A stretch of DNA of 64,000 nucleotides, taken from assembly GCA_002989075.1 (NCBI GenBank), contig PSQN01000016.1, positions 1 through 64,000 of the forward strand, read 5' to 3'. Below the pieces are notes generated by a model, which was given only the letters and a program-made list of their open reading frames with translations, was not told the origin of the DNA and searched no databases. Positions within the stretch are counted from its first letter, which is position 1. Each line of letters opens with the position of its first letter. Below are positions 43,403 through 57,282 of this stretch, in pieces. Both the position numbers and the translations under genes were made by a program. Source of the DNA: Arthonia radiata (taxonomy: Eukaryota; Ascomycota; Arthoniomycetes; Arthoniales; Arthoniaceae).

Positions 43403-44500
43403 ATGTCGGGTTTCAACCCTATCAACAAACCCGCTGCTAGAGCGAGCTCTTCTGAAGCGCTAACTCGCCGCTTAACTCGCAGCATTAAGGACTCTAAAGC
43501 CGCTATTAATCTTAAAGCTCTTCTTTATAACGCCCGCAAGAAGAAAGCTTTTAAGATTGCTTTACTAATTTCTAAATTATCTGCGGCTTCTTCTGTTTTA
43601 CGCTCTCCCGAACTAAGTAGCGTATCTCTAACTCCTACGACTCCTCGTAAGTCTTCTATCTCTTATTGCTTTGTCCTAGTCTAACTATTAGCATTCTAGC
43701 TCGTTAAAAGCGTTACGTCCGTAAAGACAACTTCGACGATAACGAGATCGTCCGTTCTCCCTATTACCGCGGTACTGCTTATAAGCCCGAGTCGTCTGCA
43801 AAGTCTCGCCGGTCTACCTCCTCGAATCCCGCTTTTTGCGCTGTATCTGCGTTAATCTAGCCTTAGCTAGAGGCTTATATCCTAGTATACTGCTATTGCA
43901 TAAAGACCTTGTTTAGCGACATAGCTGTACGTAGTAGTCCTTCTGCGAACTCTGATTTTAAGTATTACGAGGACTAGACCTGCAAGTAACCTAAGAGGCA
44001 GTACGCTAAGTATGCTCGCTGTACTAGTGTTAGGAGGTTAGAAGACAAGTATAAGATAATAAGTCTAATACCCCCCCGTCTTAGATACTAATTAACTCTA
44101 TATTGATATATGCTAGGTTTCCGCTTAATAGAGACGTATCTGCAACCTTCTCGTACGCGCTAACTTCTTCTTAACCTCTGGCGAGGACATCTAGGATAAC
44201 GAAGAGTCTTTCCGCGACGACTATCTTACTCTACTTCGCGCCTTTTGCGTTTAGCTGTAGGCCTGGTAGCGCGGTCTAGGCACTAAGTCGGTCGAGTAGG
44301 CCGATACTGACGATTTTAAGCGTATTAAGGCGCTACGCCAGAGCTTCGATTCTAGTATAGAGTTGTACGGCCCTTAGCCGCCTACGAATAAGGCTTCTTA
44401 CGAGCTAGCTATAGTAGGTCTGGTTGATTGGATTCGGGACCGCGTCGACGGTGGTTGCGGCTAGGTCAAGCAGTATTACACCGCCGATCCGTACTAACTT
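43403..44500 (+). pseudogene. Antisense gene region of element B
   Basis: Reads forward here because the element is inverted. The N-terminal block from ATG 43403 (to 43684) is still open, and intron-like and cysteine-rich parts follow in the same order as in element A. Its survival in an independent copy shows the antisense gene is a stable part of the family. Broken. Confidence 0.65.
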
Positions 44501-44759
44501 TGGCGCCAGTTCGGGTGGTCTTCTCGTAGTTTTCTACCTTTTGTTCGGCTAGGGTTTTAATCTGTGTAAGTAGTTTTCCTTGGCCTATCGAAATAGTTCT
44601 ATATTTTCTCTCTATACAAGTCTTATTTTAGCTTTCTTATAGCTTAAGCTTTATAATTATATATAAATAGTCTTAGAGTTTAATACTATACTAATTCTAT
44701 GTTTAAAACTATACTTCAGGTAATCTACCTTCTCTTCGGCGTTACATCGTAGGCTAATT

Positions 44760-46650
44760 GCGTAGGCTTGTAGCCCTTTCTTATCCGCGTTGCCTAGTTT
44801 GTCTCAGACGCTTGCCTCTCGGCTTAGCGTCTTTACGCTTCTCAAATTTCTTAAGGGCGTTAAAGTCTTTAAGATGTGCCCGCGGCTTTATCGTGTTATT
44901 TGCCTTCGACTACCCCTGCTACTTGGTCTAATACTGGTCTTTGTTCTTAACCTTAAAGCGGATCGCCTTAACGAGCCATTCTTTACTACTATCGACTTTA
45001 ACTAGACCAGGCGGTTCCGTACCGGGCCGACGGCGATATAGCTCTAGTAAGGATACGTAGAAGACAGAGTAGATGCGGTAGGAGTCTAGTAGTGCCAGCT
45101 AGTAAGCTTATTTACCTACTTTCTTAAGGATTCTAAATAGTTCTAAGCTTCGATCGTCGAGCTTCTTTATTAGCCTCTTTGTCTTAAGGTTCTTTAACGA
45201 CAGCAGCACTAAGTTACCTACTATATAGTATTTTAGTGTATACTTAGTATTATACTATTCTGTCTATAGACGCTAAGCTTTCTCTAGCTGCTGCTTTATT
45301 TCTTGTTAGCGGAGAAGGCGTTCTTTTATATGCTTAACTGCTATAGAATGTTCTGGCCTAGGCTACCTTTCTCCTTAACAGAAGATGTCCTTACCGATAG
45401 AAGGGTCGTTCGGCTTAACTACGGTACGGTGCCGATCTGGCGGCGGCGCGCCGTCTAGTACGTCTGCAACGCGACCGAACGTACATTCAATCGGCGAAAT
45501 TTTTGTTAATAAATAAACTTTTAAATTGTACGCAAAAGCAGCTTCTTCTAGATACTTATACTAATTATCTTAATCTTAAGAGATATAGATACGCAGGTAG
45601 TTTTCAAGCTCCTGGTTCTAGCGCTCGGTTTAGCTATCAGTTTGAGGGTAAAATACTGTGCTTAACCTTCGTTTTACGGCCAAATGCTGATAAAAGGTGC
45701 TCTAATATAAGCTAGTAAATATAGATCCTCTGTTAAACAAGAGGCTTCTCGAGAATCCCGACGTTTTCGCCTAGTGTTTGTAAAGCACTTCTACTAGCTC
45801 TATAGCATCTATAGTTTTACTAACTAGAATATAGGTTACAAACTTAGAGAAGCGGTCTACGACTATAAAGATTAAATTAACAATGTTCCTATTCTTTAAA
45901 AGAACTATCGGTAGTTTAACAACAAAGTCTAAGGATAGGTCCTTAAAGGGGCTAATCGAAACCGACATTGCCGCTATTTTACTATATAGCTTATACCTCT
46001 TTACGGCTGTCCGTTAGCATATATTATATTTAGCAACAAAGTTCTTAATATACGTTACTATCTTTTCCTACGCATATTTACGTCTTAAAATTTTAAGGGT
46101 CTTCTCGACCTTAAAGTAGCCAGCAAGCTTATTATTATAATTTCTGCTTATAATTTTAAGCTTTAACGCAGAGTATTCTAGTATCTAGATTTTGCTATCT
46201 TGGCGCAACAACCTGTAGCTATCGACTAACTATTCTGCGTGCTTTAGAGACTCGGAGTCCGAGTTAGGCTCTATTAGGGCATCTAAGTCGATTCGACTCG
46301 TACGGCGCTTTCTTATACCGGCTTAACGGCAATCTGTTGCCGTTTTGTTACTCTGCTAACTTTTAGTCCCAGCTAATAATTTTAACTCCGATACTTTCTA
46401 CTTTATAAAGGCGTCCCTCTACTAAGCTTCGAGGATTAGAGTCGCAAGACCCTAAGGAGTATTATTGTAAGCTGTTTTAAGAGCGGTAGCTGCAACTACC
46501 TTAACTCGTAATACGAGAGCTACCGGAAAAGGCTCTGTATTAGTAGAGAAAGACGGACGCGTTTCTCGCTCCTAGGCGTTCTGTATAAGGTCTGTATTTA
46601 ACTCTAATCTGCCTTCGATTTAGGCTACAGTCGCGTTCAGGGTTTTAGAT
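44760..46650 (-). pseudogene. Integrase and chromodomain region of element B
   Basis: Short open stretches such as 45771-45968 carry FKDLSLDFVVKLP and VVDRFSKFVTYILVSKTIDA, aligning with the element A integrase core. The chromodomain lies near 44790-45005. Confidence 0.8.
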
Positions 46651-46699
46651 CGGTGGCTAAACCGCTAACAGTGTTCAAACTAATTTTTAAGCAATATAA

Positions 46700-48360
46700 T
46701 TAAGGCAGCAATTATACCTTCTTCTAGGCTAGGGGGCTCTTTCCTAGTACTAGGCAAAGCAGCACCTCTCCTAAGCTTCTGCTGCAGGCTCGGCAATATC
46801 TTGTTGGCGTTGTCTTCCTTTGCTTTACGCAAATTCTTGTAATCTAGACGGCGCGACGGCGCGTCTACTGGGTTCTTGCTACCTATACGGTATAGTATTT
46901 CAAAGTTAAATACTAACAGGTCTTCTGCCTAGCGCGCCTATCGGCGAGATAATACTTTCGTTGTTATAAAATACCGCAGATTATTGTAGTCTGTTACGAC
47001 CTTTACTAAGTGCTGTATATCAATAAAGTAATAGCGCTAGTACTTGAAGCTAGTCTATATTGCTATAAGTTCTTTATTATAGGTATTATATCTTAGCTCA
47101 GCGTCTACAAATTTCTTTAAAAAGAACGCTACTGAATACAGATATGTGTCCGCCTTGTTATTAGTACCAGTCTAGGCGGTGTCCGCTATATTTAGTATAG
47201 ACAAGCTTAAGTTAATATTTAACGGCAATAGCAATCGGCTATCTTTCCTTAGCTAAAGTAAGATGTCTACTATTATAAAGTCTAATGCGTTAGTTATTAA
47301 AACGATCGATAGTACCGGATTAAAGTACGTTAGTACTAGTATATTTATAAAGGCTTGCTTTAGCGCTTTAAAAGCTTCTTGTTGGGCTTTACTCTAGACA
47401 AACTTAATGTCTTTCGTTAGTGCGTTTATTGGCGCTACGATGCGACTAAATCCGTAGATAAATCGCTGGTAGAAGTTTATGAATCTCAGGAAGGACAGAA
47501 TCTGCTTTGCAGTAGTAGAGACTGGCTATTCGGCTATAGTCCGCACCCTTTTTAGGTCTATTTCGACACTATTGACTCTTACGGTGAACCCTAGAAAAGA
47601 AACCTTAGTAATATAAAATTGACACTTAGACAGCTTTGCAAATAAACTCTATTTACAGAGCCTTCGCAGGACTTCTTTAATATAGCCTTTATAACTTTCC
47701 TTGTCTTTAGAGAAAATTAAGATATCGTCTATATAAACGATATACACGATATCAACAAGATTGCCTATAGCTTTATAGATATATACCTAGAACGTAGTAG
47801 GGGCGTTTACTAGTTTAAAAGGTATTACTAGGTATTTATAGTGCCCGTATCGGGTACGAAACGCTGTCTTCTACTTATCCCCTTTACGGATGCGGATACA
47901 GTAATAGGCATCACAAAGATTAAGCTTTGTAAATACCTTCGAGCCTTGCAGACAATTAAGAATCTTAGAGACTAGCGGCAATGCGTAGCAATTCTTTACA
48001 GTTACATTGTTTAAACCGCGGTAGTTAACATACAGTCTCAACGATCCGTCTACTTTAAGCACAAACAGGACTGAGGCACCCGTCGGACTAGTAAAGGGTT
48101 GTATCTACCCTTTCTTAATTATAGCATTTAGGTACTCTCAGAGCGTCTTCAGCTCATTCTACGATACAGAGTAGATTAGCTTATACGGAGGTTCCGTACT
48201 ATTCTTAAGCTTAATCTTATAAGTATGCTCACCAAGCGGCGCAAGCTTACTCGACAGTTCTTTAGAAAAGATATCTTTATATTCAGCGTACTGAGGAGGA
48301 AGCTTATTTCGCTTCTCTACTTTCTTAGGCTCGCTATCCGGGGTCCAGTCTAACGGCAAA
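46700..48360 (-). pseudogene. RNase H, reverse transcriptase and protease end of element B
   Basis: The 47871-48062 stretch carries [17 protein letters not shown]; the 48159-48359 stretch carries YKDIFSKELSSKLAPLGEHT. Both match element A. RNase H lies near 46850-47350. Confidence 0.8.
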
Positions 48361-50403
48361 CTAACGTCTAATAGGACCGCTATTTAATACTTATAACGTT
48401 TATCCGCTCTTATCTATAGAATCGCGGAGTAGTACTGTTCGCCTCTTTACAAATATACTAAAATTACGTCTTTATTGACGATCTCAACAGATTTAGCTCC
48501 TATTACCCGTTCTTCGGGCGCAGAAAGATTTCCCCAAGCGATTGTTCTTATCGCCTAGCTAATTTAGGGCTTAACTTGCTCAAGCTATAGGTATCCTAAG
48601 ACGAGGCTGTATCCTATAAAGTTAGCCGAATATAGGCGGAGTTAGCAATACCGTTTCTTCTTATATACGTCTCTTACGGTTATATTTACGTTATACGCGC
48701 CGTAAAGCTGCAGCTTATTTTTATTAAGGAATTTAGTATACGGGAGCTTTACTTTATACGATTTTTACTATCCTCTTTTAAGCACAATACGATAATTAAT
48801 AAGATTAATCTCTGCACCAAAATCTACCAGCGCGAGGACCTCTTGCGGCGACCTACCCAGCTGTACCGAGACTTTAATTCGTCCTCGCCGTTGATCGACA
48901 GCCCCAAGCTTTAGGAACGCGAGGCTTACCCTCGGGGCCTATCGTTTCCCTACCTAACTAGCGTCGAATTAACACTGGTTTGGGGCGTAGTACATTTAGT
49001 AGTATAATACCCTTTCTAATTGTACGTAAAGCAGGTAATATTTGCCTTACTGTATATTAACCCTAGTTGCCCCTGTGCGGCAGAGCCATTGTCTCTTTGT
49101 TGGACCGGCAAGTTGCCTCGTCCTCGGTATAAACCGCCTCGTCCGCGGCCCGACCTCTGTAGGGATGCTCTGGCGTTATAACCGCTACAGTTTGTACCCG
49201 ATCCGCTACCGGAGCGATCTCGGTTTGTATTGGTGTTGCAGGCGTCCTGCGATACACTACGATTAATATTTATATATTGACAAACTTTCTTTAGAAGCTC
49301 GTTCGTGTCTTTAAGCAGGTTCTCTAAGAAACCTTGCTCAATTAGCTTCGCCTTAATCTATAAAGACAAGCGTGTATAGTAGAATGCGGCCCGATTTAGG
49401 TCCGGTATCTTGCTACCTAGCAACTTAGTTTCTTCGTTCTGTAGAAAGCTTAGGAAGTCCTTGAGCTTCTGCGTCGAACTCTGTATCGACGTAAAGAACT
49501 TTTCTACGTTAGCTGTAGTAGCCGTAGCTAAGTCGACGATATATTCTATTACCTATCCTTTGAAGTACGCTTATACGTAGAGCGACGTCTTCTCTTTATT
49601 CTCTTCGGCGTAAGTTCGCTATCTATCTGCTAGGTCTCTAGGGAGTCTTTAAACGTACTAGATAATAATATAAACGTTGTTAAGGTCCAAAACGTTAGCT
49701 ATCTAAAATCTTTCCTTAATAGTTTAAGTCTATCGAGTGCCCGTAGAGCCTATAGCTCTCTTAAGCTTAGGCGTCTCTTTCTTAAGAAGCTCGTTAATCT
49801 AGCTTTAAAGGCTTAAATCGCCCTATAGCCGCTTGCTACTAGCCTTCGAATTGCGAACAGACTGGAGCTTAACTTCGAGCATTCGCTTTTCGAGCTTAAG
49901 CTTCTTAATAGTGTGCTGCTACTACTATGCTAGCAGTTCTTGTCTTAGCTTTCGTACCTTAACGCTTAAGGAGGCGCTAAAGAGGGATTCTTTGCGGTTA
50001 GAGCCTTAGTAGGCCCCTTCGTCGTCGTTATTATTTTAGTTTAGACCATCGTTCTTCTTAGTTTACGATCTACTCGGCGTCTATTCGCCGGCTTATAAGC
50101 TCTCTTGCTTATCGTCGTCGCCGGATTTTATATAAGGGTCCTAGTCTTCTTCGGCGTTGGCTATGTTTTGCTACGCTCTGTATTCTGCTTGTACGGCGGA
50201 TATAAAGCGACTACCGTCGTGTGCTTAGTTCCTTGCTCGTTCTCTTCGAATATGGTACTTACTAGCACCGATCATCAATTAATTTTAATATTATTTATTT
50301 TAACGTATATGCGGAGTCTCGGCTATACTTAATTATACCGGGTTGACCCCTAAGCGACGTCGATAAGGTACCTGACTGCCGGCCGCCCCCCTCGTAGGTT
50401 TAG
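48361..50403 (-). pseudogene. Protease, gag and leader of element B
   Basis: Protease core near 48800-48840, zinc knuckle region near 49000-49045, and gag to about 50230, aligning in reverse with 33394-35160. The leader (about 50240-50403) is TA-rich with a few CpGs and resembles that of element C. Confidence 0.75.
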
Positions 50404-50412
50404 AATAATTAG
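50404..50412 (-). other. Putative self-priming primer site, element B
   Basis: Minus-strand CTAATTATT lies two bases from the 5' LTR and complements AATAATTAG inside the family-2 LTR (33167-33175 in element A). Element C has the equivalent at 57481-57489. The spacing of two bases equals that in family 1. Confidence 0.5.
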
Positions 50413-50414
50413 AA

Positions 50415-50610
50415 TGTAATCTGGGTGTAGGACAGAAAGCAGTTAGGTAGCAAAAAGGGCCCAGATAGGCCCTACTAGTGTTCAAGCTAATTATTAAGGA
50501 GACCAGAAAGGGATGCGTTCACTAGAGGAAAGATATTCTCTAAGGATTGCAGCCTTCCTAAATAGGCAACATTCCGTCTTAATTCGCTATCGGGACGTTT
50601 ATACATTATA
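50415..50610 (-). repeat. 5' LTR of element B
   Basis: 196 bp, adjoining the gag end; better preserved than the 3' LTR. Confidence 0.92.
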
Positions 50611-51845
50611 CTCTAGCTAGCGCTAGATTAATATAAATATACTATAAAAGATAGAATTTAAAGATATTGACTAGTAAAACTTTATAGATAACTTAGACTT
50701 ATAAGTAGTACTATAATAAGGTAGAGAATAAATAATCTTATTATTATTAAAATTATTTTTATAGATAGAGTACTTTTAGTAAGCTAGAAATACTAATAGT
50801 TAGACTAGAATAAAGTAGTAAGAGATAGTAAACTTATAAGGAGTTTTAGAAGCTAGAGATATACTATCTAGTTTAAAAGAGTATAGAACTAAAAAAGCTA
50901 CTAATAACTCTAAAATTAGTAAAGCTAGCTTTAAAGTCTTTTTTTTTATAAAAGCTATATAAAATAGCTTTAAAAGTAGTAGTAGCTTTAGAATTCTTAA
51001 TACTATAAGTTAAGTAATAGATTAAAGTTATAAAGAAGCTAAGCTCTATATTAGATAGATTAATAGAAGTAAAACTTAATGTAGTAGAAATTATAAAGAT
51101 AAATTAGAAATAATCTAATACTAAATTAGCTATAAACTTATTATTTAAAAAAAGAAGTAAAAATCTACTAAACAAGAGAAGCTTATAAGCTAAGTAGAAG
51201 AGTATAATAATATTAGAGAAAGAAAGAGATAGTTTAGAAGAGTGAAAACCTTATTTTATATATATTATTAGGTACTAATAATAAAGTTTTTACTTGTAAA
51301 TACTAATATAGAAGTAAAGAAGCCTATTTATATAGATTACTACTACCTATAGAGGTATTTAATTAGTAAAAGTATATATAAGAGTATATAAATAAATATA
51401 AACTTAAATAAAAATAATATAAAACTTTACTAATAAGCTTATAACTTAGACTTAGAAGCTTTAAATTAGAGATAAAGCTTAGTACTATAACTTGGTACTC
51501 TAAAAAACTAATACTAAATAATATATAGAATAATAGTAAGTAATATTACTCTTTTTCTAACTAAATATAGATATAAGCTAGTATATTTTTAGTAAGATTA
51601 TTACTCTATATAAGAGAATAAATAGAAGGTATAAGAGGTATAGTAGATTATATCTAAATTAAGAATAATTGTTTTCAAGAGGGAAGATAGTTATACTATA
51701 TAAATATTCTAATAGTAAATTAGAATAGAATATTATTTCTTTAGAAAGACTATAATTTTAGAAGAATATCTTCTATTTAGTAGATATATTTCTTTTCTTT
51801 CTTCTTAATAATTAGTTTAAATATAAATAGAGTCTATTTAGACTC
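50611..51845 (+). pseudogene. Element D piece, antisense-gene region and 3' LTR start
   Basis: Aligns with 39690-40920 of element A, then about 154 bp of 3' LTR from 51692. The LTR is cut by copia element F at 51846; its remainder is not in the window. Confidence 0.8.
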
Positions 51846-53825
51846 TATTAGAAATTAACCAACTAGCTAGTTAGTAGGAACTCTTAGGGGCCTAGAGTAT
51901 CGAATAGGTCCTACCGGCTGTCTCGGTCTAAAATAGAACAAGCCTGTTATCTAAAGGATCGGGCCTAGTAGTCCGGACTTAGAACAAAAAGAAGCATTAT
52001 ACGATCTATCTTAGATAGCTAGCCTGTAGTCTAAAACAATTTAAAATAAACTTAGAGACTAATAGTTTTAAATAGATAGAATTACTATCTTATATAGTAA
52101 GTTACAGGTTATCTGGCCTCTATTAAAAAAATAGATATCTAGTAAGTTCTATATAAGCCGCTAAACTTAGATATATAAGCTAGAATCTCTTTAGAGAATT
52201 TTAGCTAATAAGACAGACAATATAATAACAGCTTCTCCTTATTATTAAGTATTATATCTCTAATAAGCTTAAGTATTGTACTAGTTCTAAGCTAATCTCG
52301 TCTTTCTACTCTTTATAGTAGTATTCTTCTTCTTTTCTGTACCTTTTAAACAGGTTATAAGTCCGAATTAGTACTAATTTCTTTTAAATTTCCTTCTTAG
52401 AAAATATTTCCTCTACTACATCTATCGGTATCTCCAAACGATCTTATTACCAATCAACTCTAAATTTTAAGCTTAATTTAACTATCTAAAAAGAATTTTC
52501 TTTTTTAGAAATCTTCGACCGTATATTTGGCTATAGACTCCTCTTACAAAATCTCTAAACTTAAGAGCTCAACTAATTGAAACATTTGGTCGATTTGAAT
52601 AGAGGTTCTTTTAACTAAAAAGAGCTATAGTAATGTTATAATCCTCTTTTCCGGCTATTTAGCTAGAAATATTATTAAAGCTAGCCGTTAAAAACAGTTA
52701 ACAAGGATAGTAGCTCTTATTCGACTAACTCTAGAGAACGGTCCTCTTATTTAAATAAAGAAAATTTATAACTCTCTAGAGCTTTAAAATAGCCTAAAAA
52801 GGTTATACGAATCGAAAGGTTTTAGTTTCCAGATTCTAATTTGTAAGGAGCTCTTTAGCACTATACTTAGTAAGATAAAAAACCTTAAGCTTTATCTTAC
52901 TAAAATTAGACAATTAACGGACAATTTAGTAATCTGGAGACTAGTACTATCTAACAAGGTAGTAACGACCTATGTTCTTTACAATCTAACTTCCGAATAC
53001 AAGCGCACGGTAGCTATTATTAGCTAAACCTATCGGCAAACGACTAGCGATATAAGTCTATAGAACTTATTTAGTTAACTTATAAACGAGTCTCGCCGAA
53101 TCTACGGTAGTACCCTAGTAAAAAAGGTTTTTACTGCAATAGACAATAAATTAACGTAAAGGACCGAAGAAAAATTAAAACTTCTAAGTAAAAACTAAGA
53201 AAAATACCCCTTTTACAACAAAAAGGGGCATAAACCGGCAACTTATTAGAAAAAATACCTAGACCTCCGGCTAAATTCTAACAAAAGCTCTAAAAACACC
53301 AATTTTTTTAATATTTTCTGTACAAAGTTCTAACCTATAAAAAGAACAATGCTTTATAGCATTACTAGACAGAGTTAATTACTCTACTAATTCTTAGATC
53401 CTCGATATAAGCTTAATAAGCTATATTTGCTCGAATATTAATCTTCTAACGGATATTCGGCCGACTAACTAGATTATTCGTTAGAGAGGAGAAAAGTTAA
53501 TCTGAGTCTTACAGATAAATAAAGCAAAACTATTCTTTAAGAATAAAATAATTGTTCTAGACAAAGTTTTATTTGTTAAGGAATTTAGAATTAACCTTCT
53601 AAGCTTCGATAAGCTTAGAAAGAGGAGAGCTAAGGTAATCTTTAGCTAAAATAAGCTAAAAGTTAATTAAGCCGGACAATTAACTACTAAGAGACGGTAT
53701 ATTAACGGTCTAATAGTAATAGAAGCTCAGACTATTAATATAGTCCAATCTATTTATACTATTTCTTCGAAAACTGACCTTTAGCATCAATAAATAAGAT
53801 ATATAGACGAAAACGCCTTAAAATA
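51846..53825 (+). mobile_element. Element F: Ty1/copia element, 5' part
   Basis: 5' LTR at 51846-52352, then a GGTTATAAG primer-like word, then gag to about 53330 with a zinc knuckle region near 53205-53252, then the start of pol. It aligns with the reverse complement of the copia element at 19828-25224. Interrupted at 53826 by element G; the rest lies outside the window. Broken. Confidence 0.85.
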
Positions 53826-54298
53826 TATAATGCCGGTCGCTAAGAGAACCGAACTAAGGCTTACTTACCTTATATACTTATTGACCTTAATAGTAGGTAT
53901 CTCGTATATTAGAGACTAAAAGATAGGAGAGGCGAGATAGATTATAAAGGGTAAGAGGGACTTAACTAAAGTAGACAGAAGATAAAGTATATTATTTAAA
54001 TATAGTTAAAAAACTTATATTTAGATATTAAGTTAACAGACTAAAGTTTATTCTAAGGTTAGCTATTAGTCTAGCTATATAGTTTAAGGTATATAGAGAG
54101 GTTCCTCTATATCCGTTAATATAATAATACTTATATTGGGTTTATAGAGAATATAAGTCTTTATAGCCGTCTTGTTTAATAATACCTATAGTAGGTTTAT
54201 AGGCTTAGTCAGAAATAATACTAGTAGAGCTAAGATAACTAGCGGTAGTTAATACTTAGACGTACGCTAGGTCGTCTAGAGCTAATATCTATAATACA
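53826..54298 (-). repeat. 3' LTR of element G
   Basis: 473 bp, reverse complement of the 3322-3793 LTR with many transitions; begins TATAATGCCGG (TGTAACGCCGG) and ends ATAATACA. Confidence 0.88.
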
Positions 54299-57282
54299 AT
54301 CCCCCCTCTTTTAGTTAAATTGTTCTTGATTAACTCTTAGCTCGTTAAATACCTATAAGTTACGTATTTTCCTTTCTTCTGTAACTAATCTATAAGTCGC
54401 TATACCTCGTATAAAGTCTGTTGCTGCGGATTTTAACAAAAAGTATAGCTAATACCTACTAATCGAAGCTTACGGTATTAAAATATCTTCTTATTCTAAA
54501 TATATATTAACTAAGAAAAGGTATATAGTCTAGTTTAGGAAGGCAATATATTTAGTATATACTTAGAATAAGAAGAGTTATAATTTATAAGTATTAATAA
54601 TAGACAGTATGCCTTATTATTATTTTTTCTATAGTATCTAAAATTAACTTAGTTGTAGTACATTTAGTTTATTCTTAATATTTCTTTTAGTTAGCTGCCC
54701 TTTAGCGTACAAAGCGCTAATTACGTACGTTAAAGGCTTAGACAGCAGTATCGGTTGTAGCTATATAGTATAACTAATCTAAGATTTAAAAGTTAAAAGA
54801 GAAGGTTAAGAAGACTTATACGCGAACGGCAGCGAAGCTAACTTAAAATAAATTGTTAGAGTAAGAAAAGTTAGCCGCGTCGATAGCTAGCAACAATATA
54901 TTTAAATGCTCAAGCAGGTTATCTATTAACTTTTAGAGTAACTCTTATTTAGAGTTAAATAGTAGTTCTATAAAGTAGTAAGCTAGTTTGTTTAAAGGTA
55001 ATTTAAATGCTAGTAGTACGTATTAGATAGTAAACTAGAACGTTAGTACTACTATAACTAAATAACATTTTAATTCTAATATTGTTAAATAGTGTCCTTA
55101 TAGTTAGTTAGATTTTATTCTAGTTTCTACTAATTTTTATATTTAAAATATTCTTTCTATTTTATAAGATACTATTGTTTGCTACGGTATTGTTTATAAG
55201 CTCGAATCGTTTTAACCTTATACTTAGGTTCTTAATTATTAGAAAGGATTTCTAAGTTAAATTATTCTGCTTCTTAAAAGTAGACTAGTTTTAATAGCGC
55301 TACATAGAATATAGAATATATTTTTATTGTTCTTAGAAGTTTAAGTTTAAATGTTATAAGTCTTAATTGCTGTAAGATTTTAAACAGTCTTGTCTTAGTA
55401 TAGTTAAGTTTTTTACTTAGTTTAATAGTTTTTAAGTTTCTTATAAGCAAGTAAGCTCTTTCTTCTTCTTTTATACTTATATTTAGGATATTTTTAACTT
55501 ATTATACTATTTTCTAGTTTGTTCGTTAATAAACTCGTTGTCAGACTTTAATTGCTGGTATAGAGTTTTTATACTTATAGCTATTTGTATAGCTATTTTG
55601 TTTTTAGTAGTATTCTATAGTTATCTGCTCTAAAGAGAGTAGTAGCTATATAAGACGTAGAACAGAGTTATTTTTATTATATTGTTCTTTATATTATTAT
55701 ACGCGGCTTACGCTACTAATAGTAATTGTACCTAGTCGTCTTACTAATAGTTAATATATACTCAGAGATAATATTCTAGTGTTTAATTTATTTGTTCTGT
55801 CTGTCCGTCTGTCTATAGATAGAATAACGTAGACATTTTTTTATTTTGTTTCTAGTTGCTGTATTAGAGATATCTAAAATCGTAACACAAATTTTTAATC
55901 TCTATCAGAGATAATTCTTTATAGTTGTCTATACTTAGCTAGAATAATTTAAAGGAATATATATACTAATTGTTCTAAATTACTAGCTTCCTTATAAAGT
56001 ATAAAATACGCGTATTTTGTTAGTTCATTGTATATAACTAAGATAGCGTTATAAGATACTTTTATAAGTAGATTCTTAGAGATTAGTAACTTAGTAATAA
56101 AGTTTAATAAGACTATATACTATAGTCTTTTAGATATCTCTAACGGCTATAGTTTGCTGTATAGTAAATATTTCGGGTACTTAGTTCTTACGTATATATT
56201 ATATTTCTAAATATAATTCTCGACGTAGTGTTAGATTTTCGGAATATAGTAGGTTTGCGTAATCTTTTTAATAGTATTATTAATACCTTTATATTCTTTT
56301 ATTGAATTATTGTAGAAGTTACTAATAATATATTAAATTAGATTTCTTAGAATATAGATTTTACCTTAAAATTTGTAATAGCCCTTGTTGTTCTTAGTTA
56401 GTCCTAAGTATCGTTTTTCGTTTTTCTAGTAGATCTTAGAGTCGTTTAGGATAACTAGAATTTAGCTATCTAGTTTAATAACAGACTTAATTATTATAGC
56501 TAATTAATTGTATTTAATCTTATTATTATATTCTTAGAATATTGCGTGCTTAACGTATTCTTTATTATTAAGGTAATTTAAACGTTAGCTTAGAGCGTCG
56601 GCTCTATTGTTCTTAGAACCCTTCTTATAGGTAATAATAAAGTCGTATAAAGCTATAGTTTCTAACTATTTAACTTATCTGTAGTTAAGTTTCTTTATTG
56701 TTATAAAGTAAGTTAGACTTTTATAGTTTATATACACTATAATTGTATAGTTTGCTTCTTTTAAGTAAGCTTGCTATATCTCGAATACTGCTATAATAGC
56801 TAAAAACTCTTTATTATAAATATTGTAGTTTTATTTTATAAGTAATATTTTTCTTAAGTAAAAAGCTACTGGTCTAAGCTTTCTTTCTTTATTATTTTAA
56901 TTTATATATACTCTAATTATATAGTCTAACGCGTCTATTTTTATAATAATTGGTAGATTAGAGTTAGATATTACTAGTATAGGCTCGATCTTAAAAGCTT
57001 TCTTAAGTTCTTTAAATACTAATTATTCTTTTTGCGTCTAAAAGAATTCTATCGATTATTTTGTCTGTTAAGACAGCGGTACTATAATTTAACTAAAGTT
57101 AGATATCTATTGTCTATAATAGTTAGTAAAACTAAGAAACTATTGTAGTTGTTTTATATTCTTTAATATAAGCTAGATTAAAATAGATTAAATCTTTAAA
57201 TCTTTTATTTAGAGACTGTACTCGGTAATTATAAATTTAAGAAATTCGACAGATTATTAATAAAACTGGGTTTTCTTAATAT
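53826..57282 (-). mobile_element. Element G: inverted family-1 gypsy, 3' half
   Basis: 3' LTR at 53826-54298 (of the type at 3322), purine tract on the minus strand just above 54298, antisense block region (about 54440-54900), chromodomain (about 55150-55250), integrase (about 55450-56400), RNase H (about 56580-57020), and reverse transcriptase up to 57282, where element C interrupts. Broken and RIP-mutated. Confidence 0.87.

Larger units (their letters stand above)
42598..50610 (-). mobile_element. Element B: inverted family-2 gypsy copy
   Basis: LTRs of 196 bp at 42598-42793 (3') and 50415-50610 (5'), with a perfect target duplication CTCTA at 42593-42597 and 50611-50615. All parts of element A are present in reverse order. 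CpA sites are mostly lost while many CpG sites remain, so it is of intermediate age. Many breaks. Confidence 0.93.
14685..51845 (+). mobile_element. Element D: ancient family-2 Ty3/gypsy copy carrying most later insertions
   Basis: The 5' LTR is at 14685-14880 and the 3' LTR begins at 51692. Its own sequence survives in five pieces: 14685-17993, 31191-33051, 40959-42597, 50611-51845, and presumably a last few bases beyond the window. Homology to element A continues in register across every interruption: E, A, B and F. CpG sites are nearly absent and TA content is extreme, so this is the oldest recognisable element here. It is broken throughout. Confidence 0.85.

Noticed and set aside
50105-50332. 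Plus-strand ORF in element B leader and gag, with its counterpart at 57540-57725
   Set aside because: Antisense shadow of the gag start; it recurs in copies only because the sequence is duplicated.
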